Notes under the pieces: model-generated | Database searches by the model: none | What the model saw: the letters and a program-made list of their open reading frames with translations, nothing else | Told to the model about the DNA's origin: nothing | Shown here: one piece after another, positions 8,071 through 15,856 of the stretch | Position numbering within the stretch: position 1 is the stretch's first letter | Layout: each line of letters starts with the position of its first letter | Program-made: the position numbers and the translations under genes | Assembly: GCA_902774925.1 (NCBI GenBank) | Contig: CACYKE010000017.1 | Coordinates: forward strand, 1 to 64,000 | Direction: 5' to 3' | DNA: 64,000 nucleotides | DNA from: an uncultured Prevotellaceae bacterium | Lineage (GTDB): Bacteria; Bacteroidota; Bacteroidia; Bacteroidales; Bacteroidaceae

Positions 8071-9732
8071 TTATTTCATTTTCAAAAGTTGTTTTGCATT
8101 TTGAATGGCTGCCTCGCTGATGTTGCTACCGCTCAACATCTGAGCTATCTCGCCGATGCGCTCGTCCTGTGACAACTGCACCATGTGGCTTGTCGTTCCT
8201 TGGGCAGTTTCTTCTTTCGACACGCGATAGTGGTATGAGCCAAGAGCAGCTATCTGAGGCAGGTGTGTGATACTGATGACCTGACGCTCCATACGTCCCA
8301 TCTCTTGCATCATCTCGGCCATCTTTTCAGCAATCTTGCCTGATACACCCGTGTCAATCTCGTCGAAGATGATTGTAGGCAGTTTTACGGCACCGCTGAT
8401 CATTGCCTTCAGCGAGAGCATCACACGCGCAATCTCACCACCTGACGCCACCTGAGCTATAGGCTGAAGTGGGGTAGAAGTGTTGGCAGAGAATAGGAAG
8501 CAAACGTTGTCTTGTCCACTCTTGCCCAATTCGCATTTGCTGATATTTACTTCGAAGCGTACGTTGGGCATTCCCAGCGGAACAAGTCGTTGACGCAGTT
8601 GGTCTTCTATTGTCTTGGCAGCCTGCTGGCGTACTTTTGTCAGAGCGTCGGCCAATTTTTGGGTTTCTTTTTTCAGCAGTTCACATTTAGCCTCCAGTTC
8701 TGCCAGAACCTCGTCGCTGTTCTCAATGACATTCAGTTTCTGTTTCAGCTCGTCGCGCAAGACAATCAGTTCACTTACTGTATCAGCATGGTATTTCTTT
8801 TCCAAGTCGTACAATTGATCCAGCCGCTGATTGATTCTGTCAAGTTCGGCAGGATTGAAGTCCACGTCCTCCAACGAACTCTCCACTTCGTCAGCAATAT
8901 CCTTCAGTTCGATGTGACACGAATTCAACCGCTCTGCCAGTTCCGAAGCATTGGGAAGCACCTTGCTGATGCCTTGCAGACTTTGCATGGCTCTGCGTAC
9001 CAAATAGACTGCTCCCTGCTCGTCACCGTTCAGCGCGTTGTCTGCTTCGTATAATGCCGATTTGATGTCCTCGGCGTGCTCCATCGTCTCGCTCTGTTGC
9101 TCCAGTTCTTCCTGCTCGCCTTCCGTTAGTCGTGCATTGTTCAATTCATCGTATTGGAACTGCATGAAGTCAGTTTGCTGGCGTCCTTGTTCGATGTTTT
9201 CTGTCAGCTCTTTCAGCTGTCGCTTGGCCTGCTGATAGGCATTGTATGACTGCTCATAGTCTGCCTGTTGTTGAGTATCCTGAGCGATAATATCCACCAC
9301 GCTGAGTTGAAAATCTTGTTTCTGCAACAATAGGTTCTGGTGCTGTGAATGTACGTCAACCAATTGTTCTCCAAATTCTTTTAACTGACTGATTCCCACA
9401 GGAGTATCATTGATAAAAGAACGACTTTTTCCTACTGCAGTCAGTTCGCGACGGATGATGGTGTCTTCCGTATCCAACTCTATTTCGTTCTCTTCAAAGA
9501 ATGCCTCCATATGATAGCGTGACAAGTCGAAATGTGCTTCAATGATGCATTTATCAGCACCCGACTTGATGCTCTTCGAATCGGCACGCTGCCCGAGCAG
9601 AAGTCCTATAGCTCCAAGGATGATACTCTTACCAGCACCCGTCTCACCAGTAATCACCGAGAAACCTGGATACAGCTCTATATCCAGTTCGTCTATCAGC
9701 GTAAAGTTCTTGATATATAGTTGTTTCAGCAT
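8071..9732 (-). CDS. recN: DNA repair protein RecN
   Basis: SMC-like ATPase of double-strand-break repair. The start was set at the ATG at 9732 because MLKQLYIKNFTLID is the canonical RecN start; the 41 residues upstream belong to the porD end in another frame. Walker A GETGAGKS lies near residues 30-37; long coiled-coil arms follow (about 150-350); the signature SGGEIARVMLS and Walker B IIFDEIDTGVSG lie near residues 425-460. The 553 residues are standard. The start is one base after the stop of the upstream gene, so translation is probably coupled. recN next to a DUF4835 gene is a recurrent Bacteroidetes arrangement. Confidence 0.95.
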   Translation of the reverse strand: MLKQLYIKNFTLIDELDIELYPGFSVITGETGAGKSIILGAIGLLLGQRADSKSIKSGADKCIIEAHFDLSRYHMEAFFEENEIELDTEDTIIRRELTAVGKSRSFINDTPVGISQLKEFGEQLVDVHSQHQNLLLQKQDFQLSVVDIIAQDTQQQADYEQSYNAYQQAKRQLKELTENIEQGRQQTDFMQFQYDELNNARLTEGEQEELEQQSETMEHAEDIKSALYEADNALNGDEQGAVYLVRRAMQSLQGISKVLPNASELAERLNSCHIELKDIADEVESSLEDVDFNPAELDRINQRLDQLYDLEKKYHADTVSELIVLRDELKQKLNVIENSDEVLAELEAKCELLKKETQKLADALTKVRQQAAKTIEDQLRQRLVPLGMPNVRFEVNISKCELGKSGQDNVCFLFSANTSTPLQPIAQVASGGEIARVMLSLKAMISGAVKLPTIIFDEIDTGVSGKIAEKMAEMMQEMGRMERQVISITHLPQIAALGSYHYRVSKEETAQGTTSHMVQLSQDERIGEIAQMLSGSNISEAAIQNAKQLLKMK

Positions 9733-9733
9733 C

Positions 9734-10636
9734 TTACTCTTTAATTTTGTCCCAGGCATTGCTTTGCGAGGGATTGATATTGAACAGCAGATTGTAGACA
9801 GCCTCTTTTTCCTTCTGTGTGCCTTTGCCTTTATAGATATTGGCAAGCTCGTCACGCTTGTAGTCAGTCCATATCTGAGGCACCAGACTCAGGGGCTTCT
9901 CTTCGTGGGCTTTCTTCAGCAGTTCCAACGCTGTGGTGACATTGGCGCGTCCGCGTTCGGCATTCTGTGCCATCTCGTCGAGCCCTGTACGGTAGTAGTC
10001 GTACTGCAACTGACGGAAAGGTTTCATGGCTTCGTCTAAATAGTCGTTGATGATAGCAAAACGATTGCGTGAGTTCTCAAAGGCTTTCCATCCTGCGAAT
10101 CCCAAATCCTGTGCATTGTTTGTCAATTGCATACAACGCTGTAGTACGTCGGTACCGCCCAATGGCGAGAAAGAATCCAGATCCAGCCCAATAATCAGAT
10201 AGGCATAATATGCCATCAGTGCCGTCAACTGGTTGTCAACGGCTTCTTCGATAAAGTTCAACTGGTCGAATTGTACGAAGTCAAAGTTGAAGTCGGCATC
10301 CTTATTATTATACAGGGTAGTCGTATATGCCGAGTTGTAAACAGGGCGGTTCGCTTGAATCATGGCGTTGCAGAAGAAACGGTTGTTTGACTTGTCATAC
10401 TTCGTCACCGTTATATTGAAGTTACACACAATGCGTTCATTCTTCTGGAACTGCAACTCCGTCCACTGTCGGTCGTCCATCCACTGTTGCAACGTCTGCT
10501 GCAGATTCTCGAACACGCTTTTGTCCGTACTCTCTACCTGCTGGCTGTTGATGGTTATCTTCACCTGCAGTTCCTGAGCATTAAGTACGCTGACAAAGGC
10601 CAATAAAACTATTGTTAGGACGTATCTCGTTTTCAT
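9734..10636 (-). CDS. porD: DUF4835 family protein (PorD-like, type IX secretion)
   Basis: Exported protein of about 300 residues. I prefer the second Met (10636) because MKTRYVLTIVLLAFVSVLNA is a compact signal peptide; the ATG at 10648 would add four residues. The start of the mature part (ELQVKITINSQQV) and the C-terminal YNLLFNINPSQSNAWDKI are typical of DUF4835, now named PorD in the type IX secretion literature. This fits the T9SS-like C-terminal tails on the glycosidases in this window. It is the first gene of the leftward porD-recN-protease/TPR operon. A -7-like ACAAAGGTA (plus-strand reading) lies at 10656-10664, without a convincing -33. Confidence 0.75.
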   Translation of the reverse strand: MKTRYVLTIVLLAFVSVLNAQELQVKITINSQQVESTDKSVFENLQQTLQQWMDDRQWTELQFQKNERIVCNFNITVTKYDKSNNRFFCNAMIQANRPVYNSAYTTTLYNNKDADFNFDFVQFDQLNFIEEAVDNQLTALMAYYAYLIIGLDLDSFSPLGGTDVLQRCMQLTNNAQDLGFAGWKAFENSRNRFAIINDYLDEAMKPFRQLQYDYYRTGLDEMAQNAERGRANVTTALELLKKAHEEKPLSLVPQIWTDYKRDELANIYKGKGTQKEKEAVYNLLFNINPSQSNAWDKIKE

Positions 10637-10726
10637 AATTCTATTCATTCAGCCGACAAAGGTACACATTTTCCTACAAAACTACGCTATCGTTTACGTT
10701 AATTTTTCTTCAAAAAACGCTGAAAG

Positions 10727-10760
10727 ATTGTGTGAAGTCGAATCTTTTCACTATCTTTGC
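10727..10760 (+). promoter_or_regulatory. Promoter of uxaC
   Basis: ATTG at 10727-10730, a 21-bp spacer and TATCTTTGC at 10752-10760. The longest frame of uxaC would start at a TTG inside this -7 box, which rules that start out. Confidence 0.7.
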
Positions 10761-10798
10761 AAACAATTATACAATCATCTAAAACAAATACAAACGAA

Positions 10799-12205
10799 AT
10801 GAAAGCATTTAACGACAAAAATTTCGTGCTGGAGACTGAGGTAGCTCAGGACCTGTACCACAATCATGCGGCTAAGATGCCCATCATTGATTACCATTGC
10901 CATCTTATCCCCGAAATGGTGGCTAACGACCATCGTTTCAAGAGCATCACCGAACTTTGGTTGGGCGGCGACCACTATAAGTGGCGTGCCATGCGTACTA
11001 ACGGCATTGACGAGAAGTACTGCACGGGCAAAGACACCAGCGACTGGGAGAAGTTTGAGAAGTGGGCTGAAACGGTGCCCTATACACTGCGTAACCCGCT
11101 GTACCACTGGACACATCTGGAGCTGAAGACAGCCTTTGGTATTAAGAAGTTGCTGAGCCCCAAGACCGCCCGCGAGATTTTCGACGAGTGTAATGAGAAG
11201 CTGAAGCAGCCCGAGTTCTCCGCCCGTGGACTGATGAAGCACTATAACGTGGAATGTGTATGTACGACCGACGATCCCGTCGACGACTTGCACAACCACA
11301 TTGAGTATGCCAAGCACAAGGCTGCCGACGATCCCATGATGATTCCCGCCTGGCGTCCCGACAAGGCGATGAACATTGAGAAGCCCGAATTTGCAAAGTA
11401 TGTGGAGCAGCTGAGCAATGTCAGTGGCGTGAGCATCACGAAGTTTACCGATATGGTGGATGCCCTGAAGAAGCGTCATGAGTTCTTCGAGGCACAGGGT
11501 TCGAAGCTCTCTGACCACGGCATCGAGGAGTTCTACGACGAGGACTACACTGACTCGCAGATTGAGACCATCTTCGAGAAGGCTATGCGCGGTCAGCAAC
11601 TGTCGAACCTTGAGATTCGTCAGTACAAGAACTGCTTCCTGACAGTAATGGCTGAGATGGATGCCGACGCAGGCTGGACACAGCAGTTCCACTATGGTGC
11701 CATTCGCGACAACAACACCGCCATGTACAACCAGCTGGGTCCTGACACGGGCTTCGACAGCATCGGTGAGTTCAACACCGCCAAGGCTATGTCGAAGTTC
11801 CTGAACAACCTGAATATGAAGGGTAAGCTCACGCGTACTATATTATATACGCTGAATCCCTGCGCCAACGAGGTTATCGCCACGATGCTCGGCAACTTCC
11901 AGGGTGGTGAGCCCGGCAAGATTCAGTTTGGTAGCGGCTGGTGGTTCAACGACCAGATGGACGGAATGATTAAGCAGATGAACGCCCTCTCGGTGCTGGG
12001 CCTGCTGAGCCGCTTCGTGGGTATGCTGACCGACTCGCGTTCGTTCCTGAGCTATCCGCGCCACGAGTACTTCCGCCGCATTCTCTGCAACCTGCTGGGT
12101 AACGACGTAGAGAAGGGTTTGCTGCCCGACGATCGCGAGTTGCTGGGCAAGATGGTGGAGGACATCTCGTACAACAATGCACGAAGATATTTTAAGTTCT
12201 ACTAA
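10799..12205 (+). CDS. uxaC: Glucuronate isomerase UxaC
   Basis: Isomerises D-glucuronate to D-fructuronate (and galacturonate to tagaturonate), the first cytoplasmic step of hexuronate use. The 468 residues from ATG 10799 match the usual family length of about 470. The metal-binding start IIDYHCHLIP (residues about 29-38), the CTTDDPVDDL segment and GWWFNDQMDGM are family landmarks of this amidohydrolase-superfamily enzyme. The TTG start upstream is inside the promoter. A GH30 glucuronoxylanase-like gene and a GH43 gene lie within 6 kb, which suggests use of glucuronate released from xylan. A strong terminator follows at 12230. Confidence 0.95.
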   Translation: MKAFNDKNFVLETEVAQDLYHNHAAKMPIIDYHCHLIPEMVANDHRFKSITELWLGGDHYKWRAMRTNGIDEKYCTGKDTSDWEKFEKWAETVPYTLRNPLYHWTHLELKTAFGIKKLLSPKTAREIFDECNEKLKQPEFSARGLMKHYNVECVCTTDDPVDDLHNHIEYAKHKAADDPMMIPAWRPDKAMNIEKPEFAKYVEQLSNVSGVSITKFTDMVDALKKRHEFFEAQGSKLSDHGIEEFYDEDYTDSQIETIFEKAMRGQQLSNLEIRQYKNCFLTVMAEMDADAGWTQQFHYGAIRDNNTAMYNQLGPDTGFDSIGEFNTAKAMSKFLNNLNMKGKLTRTILYTLNPCANEVIATMLGNFQGGEPGKIQFGSGWWFNDQMDGMIKQMNALSVLGLLSRFVGMLTDSRSFLSYPRHEYFRRILCNLLGNDVEKGLLPDDRELLGKMVEDISYNNARRYFKFY

Positions 12206-12229
12206 GTAAAAATAACCCCAAAAATATGT

Positions 12230-12267
12230 CTCCCCTCCTGTTTTTTGCAGGGTGGGAGGCTTTTTTT
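12230..12267 (+). terminator. Rho-independent terminator after uxaC
   Basis: CTCCCCTCCTG at 12230-12240 pairs with CAGGGTGGGAG at 12248-12258 with two central mismatches, followed by GC and seven T. It separates uxaC from the kinase homologue downstream. Confidence 0.8.
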
Positions 12268-12301
12268 CGCTGTTTTCTGCACGATTGTAAAATATATTTT
12301 T

Positions 12302-12310
12302 TATTTTTGC
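12302..12310 (+). promoter_or_regulatory. -7 box (TATTTTTGC) of the TPR-kinase homologue
   Basis: TATTTTTGC matches TAnnTTTGC, 23 bp before the ATG at 12334. The -33 side is weak. It lies directly after the uxaC terminator. Confidence 0.6.
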
Positions 12311-12333
12311 AGCGTGAAACAAAATATTTTGAT

Positions 12334-13836
12334 ATGAACAGAAGACTTCTAATCTTATTAGTGAACTTGCTTTTCTGCTGTGTCTCCTTGTCTGCGCAGG
12401 ATGCCGAGAAGAGTGAATTGCAAAAACGCGCTGAGTCCAACTCCCCTAAGGAAAACGTTGCTTCGACACGTTCATCATCCATCCGTGCATTCAACGACTA
12501 TGCGAATCAGGGTAAAATCCAACAGGCTGTCGAGTGTGCTGTCAAGGCCGCGGCTTTGTATTACAAAGAGAACTTATATCAGGAAGCCTTTGACTTGTTA
12601 CGCCGTGCTGATCAGACGATTGCTGCTTCCAAACTATCGTCTAGCCAAAGCGCTGCCTGCCACTATCTCACCACCAAGGAACGTCTCCAGATGTACATCA
12701 AAATGCGTCGTGTCGAAAGTGCCAAGGAACAGCTCAAATTGTTGGAAGGGCACGCTATTGCCGCCTCTAACGACGAGACTACCAACGACCTGCTTTATAC
12801 CAAGGCCGTCTATTACTATACTTTTGGCATGAATGCCCAAGGCAACGCTGTCTTCAAGGAGATGGCCGACAAACTCACTGCCAGCAAGGAGTACGACAAA
12901 GTCGACGAAGTCTATCAGACACTCATCGCCAATGGTCGCAAGTCTGGAAGTGCCAGTATTGTCGCCCAGTCTTACAGCAATTATATGGCATGGAAAGACT
13001 CTACCAACGCCTTGAAACATGCCGACGAAATCAAGGCTCTGAAAAAGCAGATTTCCGATAATGAGGCCACTATCGCCGATAAGGACAGCTCGCTCACCTC
13101 GCGTAGCGTCATCATTACTGCTCTGCTTGTCCTCGTTGGCATCCTTGCTGCTGCATTGGTTCTCGGTGTTGTCATGCTTATGCGTTATATACTCCTCACC
13201 CGTCGTCAGAAGAAGAACATTCAGTTGGCTAATGAGAGCAACGCTCTTAAGGCTAAGTTCATCAGCAATATCGCAGCACAACTCGAACCAACCTTCCGCA
13301 AACTCGACAGCCGTCAGCCTGAGGTGCAGGCTCTGCTTGACTTCTCCAGCCATATTCAGACGCTCTCTGAACTTGAAAATAGCAAGGAACCGGTTGAGAT
13401 GGAGGACGTTCAGGTGCAGCAATTCTGTGAGGATCTGATGAATCAGGTGCGCGACCAAGCAAAGAATGATGTCACTATCACAGTCAATGCCCCCAAGATG
13501 AGTGCGCCCATGAATCGCGAATATGTCAGTCATATCCTGCTTCATCTTCTGCAGAATGCTGTAGAATACACTTCTGAGGGTGGCAAGGTAACCCTCGAAT
13601 ACAAGAAGCGCGGACAGCATAGCCATCAGTTCCTTGTATCCGACACAGGCGAAGGCATCCCTGAGGAGAAGCGCGACGACCTCTTCAAACCTTTCCTTGA
13701 AATCCGTGACCTTACCCAAGGCGACGGTCTTGGATTGCCTATCTGCAAACAGATGGCCTTGCATATGAATGGTGACCTCGACATCGATCCCACATTCACC
13801 AAAGGCACCCGCTTCGTCCTCGAGTTGCATACTTAA
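12334..13836 (+). CDS. TPR-containing histidine-kinase homologue lacking the phospho-acceptor His
   Basis: Membrane protein of 500 residues from ATG 12334: signal peptide (1-21), TPR-like periplasmic helices (about 45-240), one membrane span (about 259-283), then a kinase core. The H-box, normally FxxNxSHExRTP, reads FISNIAAQLEP, so the His is Ala315 and the following Glu is Gln. The ATPase part looks intact: N-box LLQNAVEYTS (405-414), G1 DTGEGIP (437-443), F-box LFKPF, G2 GDGLGLPI. The protein could bind ATP but not autophosphorylate at the usual site. There is no response regulator nearby; the next gene, 8 bp on, is a DUF4491 membrane protein. Confidence 0.8.
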   Translation: MNRRLLILLVNLLFCCVSLSAQDAEKSELQKRAESNSPKENVASTRSSSIRAFNDYANQGKIQQAVECAVKAAALYYKENLYQEAFDLLRRADQTIAASKLSSSQSAACHYLTTKERLQMYIKMRRVESAKEQLKLLEGHAIAASNDETTNDLLYTKAVYYYTFGMNAQGNAVFKEMADKLTASKEYDKVDEVYQTLIANGRKSGSASIVAQSYSNYMAWKDSTNALKHADEIKALKKQISDNEATIADKDSSLTSRSVIITALLVLVGILAAALVLGVVMLMRYILLTRRQKKNIQLANESNALKAKFISNIAAQLEPTFRKLDSRQPEVQALLDFSSHIQTLSELENSKEPVEMEDVQVQQFCEDLMNQVRDQAKNDVTITVNAPKMSAPMNREYVSHILLHLLQNAVEYTSEGGKVTLEYKKRGQHSHQFLVSDTGEGIPEEKRDDLFKPFLEIRDLTQGDGLGLPICKQMALHMNGDLDIDPTFTKGTRFVLELHT

Positions 13837-13844
13837 AGAAACGT

Positions 13845-14138
13845 ATGTATTTTACTGGTATTATTATTGCTATTGTGACGTTTCTCACAATTGGCATTTG
13901 GCATCCCATTGTCATCAAGACGGAGTATCATTTGGGGACGTGGCCATGGGTGATATACTTGGTGGTCGGACTGGCGTGCTGCGGTGCTGCATTGTTCGTT
14001 GAGAACGTGTATCTGTCATCGTTTCTGGGTGTCTTCGGAGCCTCGGCACTATGGGGCATTGGTGAACTGTTTGAACAGAAGAAACGCGTGGAAAGGGGCT
14101 GGTTCCCTAAAAATCCCAAGCGCTCAAAAGTCTCATAA
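13845..14138 (+). CDS. DUF4491 family small membrane protein
   Basis: Protein of 97 residues with three hydrophobic stretches (about 2-20, 33-52 and 56-72) and a basic C-terminal tail (KKRVERGWFPKNPKR), so the tail is probably cytoplasmic. Length and the HLGTWPWV-ELFEQKKRVERGWFPKNP pattern match the DUF4491 family as I know it; no function is established. It begins 8 bp after the kinase homologue and is probably cotranscribed with it. A short GGGCAA/TTGCCC hairpin (14183-14199) followed by T-rich sequence lies downstream. Confidence 0.7.
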   Translation: MYFTGIIIAIVTFLTIGIWHPIVIKTEYHLGTWPWVIYLVVGLACCGAALFVENVYLSSFLGVFGASALWGIGELFEQKKRVERGWFPKNPKRSKVS

Positions 14139-14192
14139 TCTTTTTCTTGTGTATCAACTCGGAAGAAGGCGTCACAAAAAAGGGCAATTTAT

Positions 14193-14224
14193 TTTGCCCA
14201 GCACCTTTTTTTTAGTAACTTTGC
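14193..14224 (+). promoter_or_regulatory. Promoter of the GH30 gene
   Basis: TTTG at 14193-14196, a 19-bp spacer and TAACTTTGC at 14216-14224. The -33 overlaps the right arm of the small hairpin GGGCAA...TTGCCC, which may also end the upstream transcript. Confidence 0.7.
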
Positions 14225-14272
14225 CACCGAAAAAACGGAGAGATACAACAACTAATTATTTATTTTATTATT

Positions 14273-15787
14273 ATGAAAAGAATTATTTTTTCACTTGTTG
14301 TGCTTTTGGGTGTTACTGCTGCTCAGGCAGCGAAACCTCGTACGTCACTGCAAGTGTACAGCACAAAGAAGCAGACCATCACAGGTTTTGGTGGTGCTTG
14401 CTGCGATGGTGCTATGAAACCGTTTGGCACTGACAATGCTTGTGTTAGTAAGCTCTATGGAGCAAAGTCAAAAATCGGATTGAACATCTTGCGCATGGAA
14501 ATCTCGCCAAGTTTCACTGGTGATAACTGGGGCGATTACGACTGGAACGGTTCACTGCCGTCGGCTCAGACTGTCAAGAAGCGTGGCGGCATCGTCTTCG
14601 GAACACCTTGGTCGCCTCCCGGCGAGTATAAGACTAACGGCACCGCTCAGGGTGGTAACTCTGACGATCAGGGAAACGTCAGGGGCAAGTTGCGCGAGGA
14701 CTGCTATGAGAAGTTCTTCCCGTGGTTTAATACCTTCCTGAAGTGGATGAAAGACCATGGTGTCGTCATGGATGCCGTGTCCATCCAAAACGAGCCCGAC
14801 TGGTGGGTCAACTACTCTGGCTGTCTCTATGAGCCGGAGGAACAGGTTAATCTGATTAAGAACTATGCCCACATGCTCGACCGCGAGACATACGATGGTG
14901 TACGTATCATCAGCGCCGAGCCATTGGGATTCAGGGCCGATTATTACGATGCTTTGTTGAAGGACCAAACTTGTCGCGAACAGGTGGACATCTTTGCCGG
15001 ACACATCTATGGCCACTTGCCTCTGCAGTACATCAAACCTGTTGCCAAGAAGGCACTTCCGTTAGGCAAGGAGGTTTGGATGACCGAACACTCTGTGACC
15101 GATAATACTGGTGCACTCCCCACGTGGGACGACAACCTCATCTTTGCCGAGGAACTTAACGAGTGTATGCTGGCTGGCTGCACAGGCTACATTTACTGGT
15201 ATCTGCGTGCACACTGGGCTTTCGCTGGTACTGGCGAAAAAGAATATGGTGCTGCCAACAAAAAGGACGAACTTTTGCCCCGTGCTTTCGTTATGTCACA
15301 TTTCTCCAAGAATGTCACAGGTTCCACGCGTCTGCAGACCTCACAAGACGATACTGAGGGACGTACAAAGGAGGAGATTCCCTTGAACTACGAATTTTCA
15401 GCATATGAAAAGGGTGACTCTATCATCGTGATGGCTATCAATACAACAGAGACTACTCGTGACCTGAAGATAACTCTGCCTTACAATGTAAAGAGCGGTA
15501 TGTTATGGTTGTCAACAGGCAATGAGACTGAGAATCTCTGTCAGAAGTCGGACCTCGACATCGCAGAATCGATAAACTCGTATCTATATGAGATGCCAGC
15601 AAAAAGTCTGAATACCTTTATCTTTATGGTCGACAATGGCAGTACAGCCATTGAGAATGTGAATCTGGTCGACGACGATGATGCTCCCAAGACTTACTAC
15701 GATCTGCACGGACGGCGTTTGGATACGCCACACGGTCTCTGTATTGAGAGAAGTGCTAACGGAAAATCCAGGAAAGTTATAATGTAA
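14273..15787 (+). CDS. Secreted GH30 enzyme, glucuronoxylanase-like
   Basis: Exported glycoside hydrolase of 504 residues with a signal peptide (1-19). The (beta/alpha)8 barrel shows the GH30 pattern: ITGFGGACCDGAM near residue 36, acid/base Glu174 in SIQNEPDW, nucleophile Glu272 in EVWMTEHS, and YIYWYLR with Arg312 about where GH30_8 glucuronoxylanases hold the Arg that grips methylglucuronate; that last assignment is an inference from spacing. A beta-sandwich follows (about 370-450), then a terminal tail with YYDLHGRRLDTP, resembling type IX secretion/adhesin tails of Prevotella. Probable role: cleavage of glucuronoxylan outside the cell, feeding glucuronate to uxaC 2 kb upstream. Confidence 0.85.
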   Translation: MKRIIFSLVVLLGVTAAQAAKPRTSLQVYSTKKQTITGFGGACCDGAMKPFGTDNACVSKLYGAKSKIGLNILRMEISPSFTGDNWGDYDWNGSLPSAQTVKKRGGIVFGTPWSPPGEYKTNGTAQGGNSDDQGNVRGKLREDCYEKFFPWFNTFLKWMKDHGVVMDAVSIQNEPDWWVNYSGCLYEPEEQVNLIKNYAHMLDRETYDGVRIISAEPLGFRADYYDALLKDQTCREQVDIFAGHIYGHLPLQYIKPVAKKALPLGKEVWMTEHSVTDNTGALPTWDDNLIFAEELNECMLAGCTGYIYWYLRAHWAFAGTGEKEYGAANKKDELLPRAFVMSHFSKNVTGSTRLQTSQDDTEGRTKEEIPLNYEFSAYEKGDSIIVMAINTTETTRDLKITLPYNVKSGMLWLSTGNETENLCQKSDLDIAESINSYLYEMPAKSLNTFIFMVDNGSTAIENVNLVDDDDAPKTYYDLHGRRLDTPHGLCIERSANGKSRKVIM

Positions 15788-15804
15788 TCATGTCATCGAA
15801 CATA

Positions 15805-15839
15805 AAAACGGGGTTGGTACTCAAAACCAACCCCGTTTT
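15805..15839. terminator. Bidirectional terminator between GH30 and GH43 genes
   Basis: AAAACGGGGTTGGT (15805-15818) and ACCAACCCCGTTTT (15826-15839) are perfect inverted arms of 14 bp around a 7-nt loop. With A- and T-runs on both flanks it can end both converging transcripts. Confidence 0.9.
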
Positions 15840-15856
15840 ATTATTCTTCGTTTTTC

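Noticed and set aside
12634-13830. 398-codon minus-strand frame opposite the kinase homologue
   Set aside because: Antisense shadow; the plus strand has a signal peptide, a membrane span and ATPase boxes in the right order.
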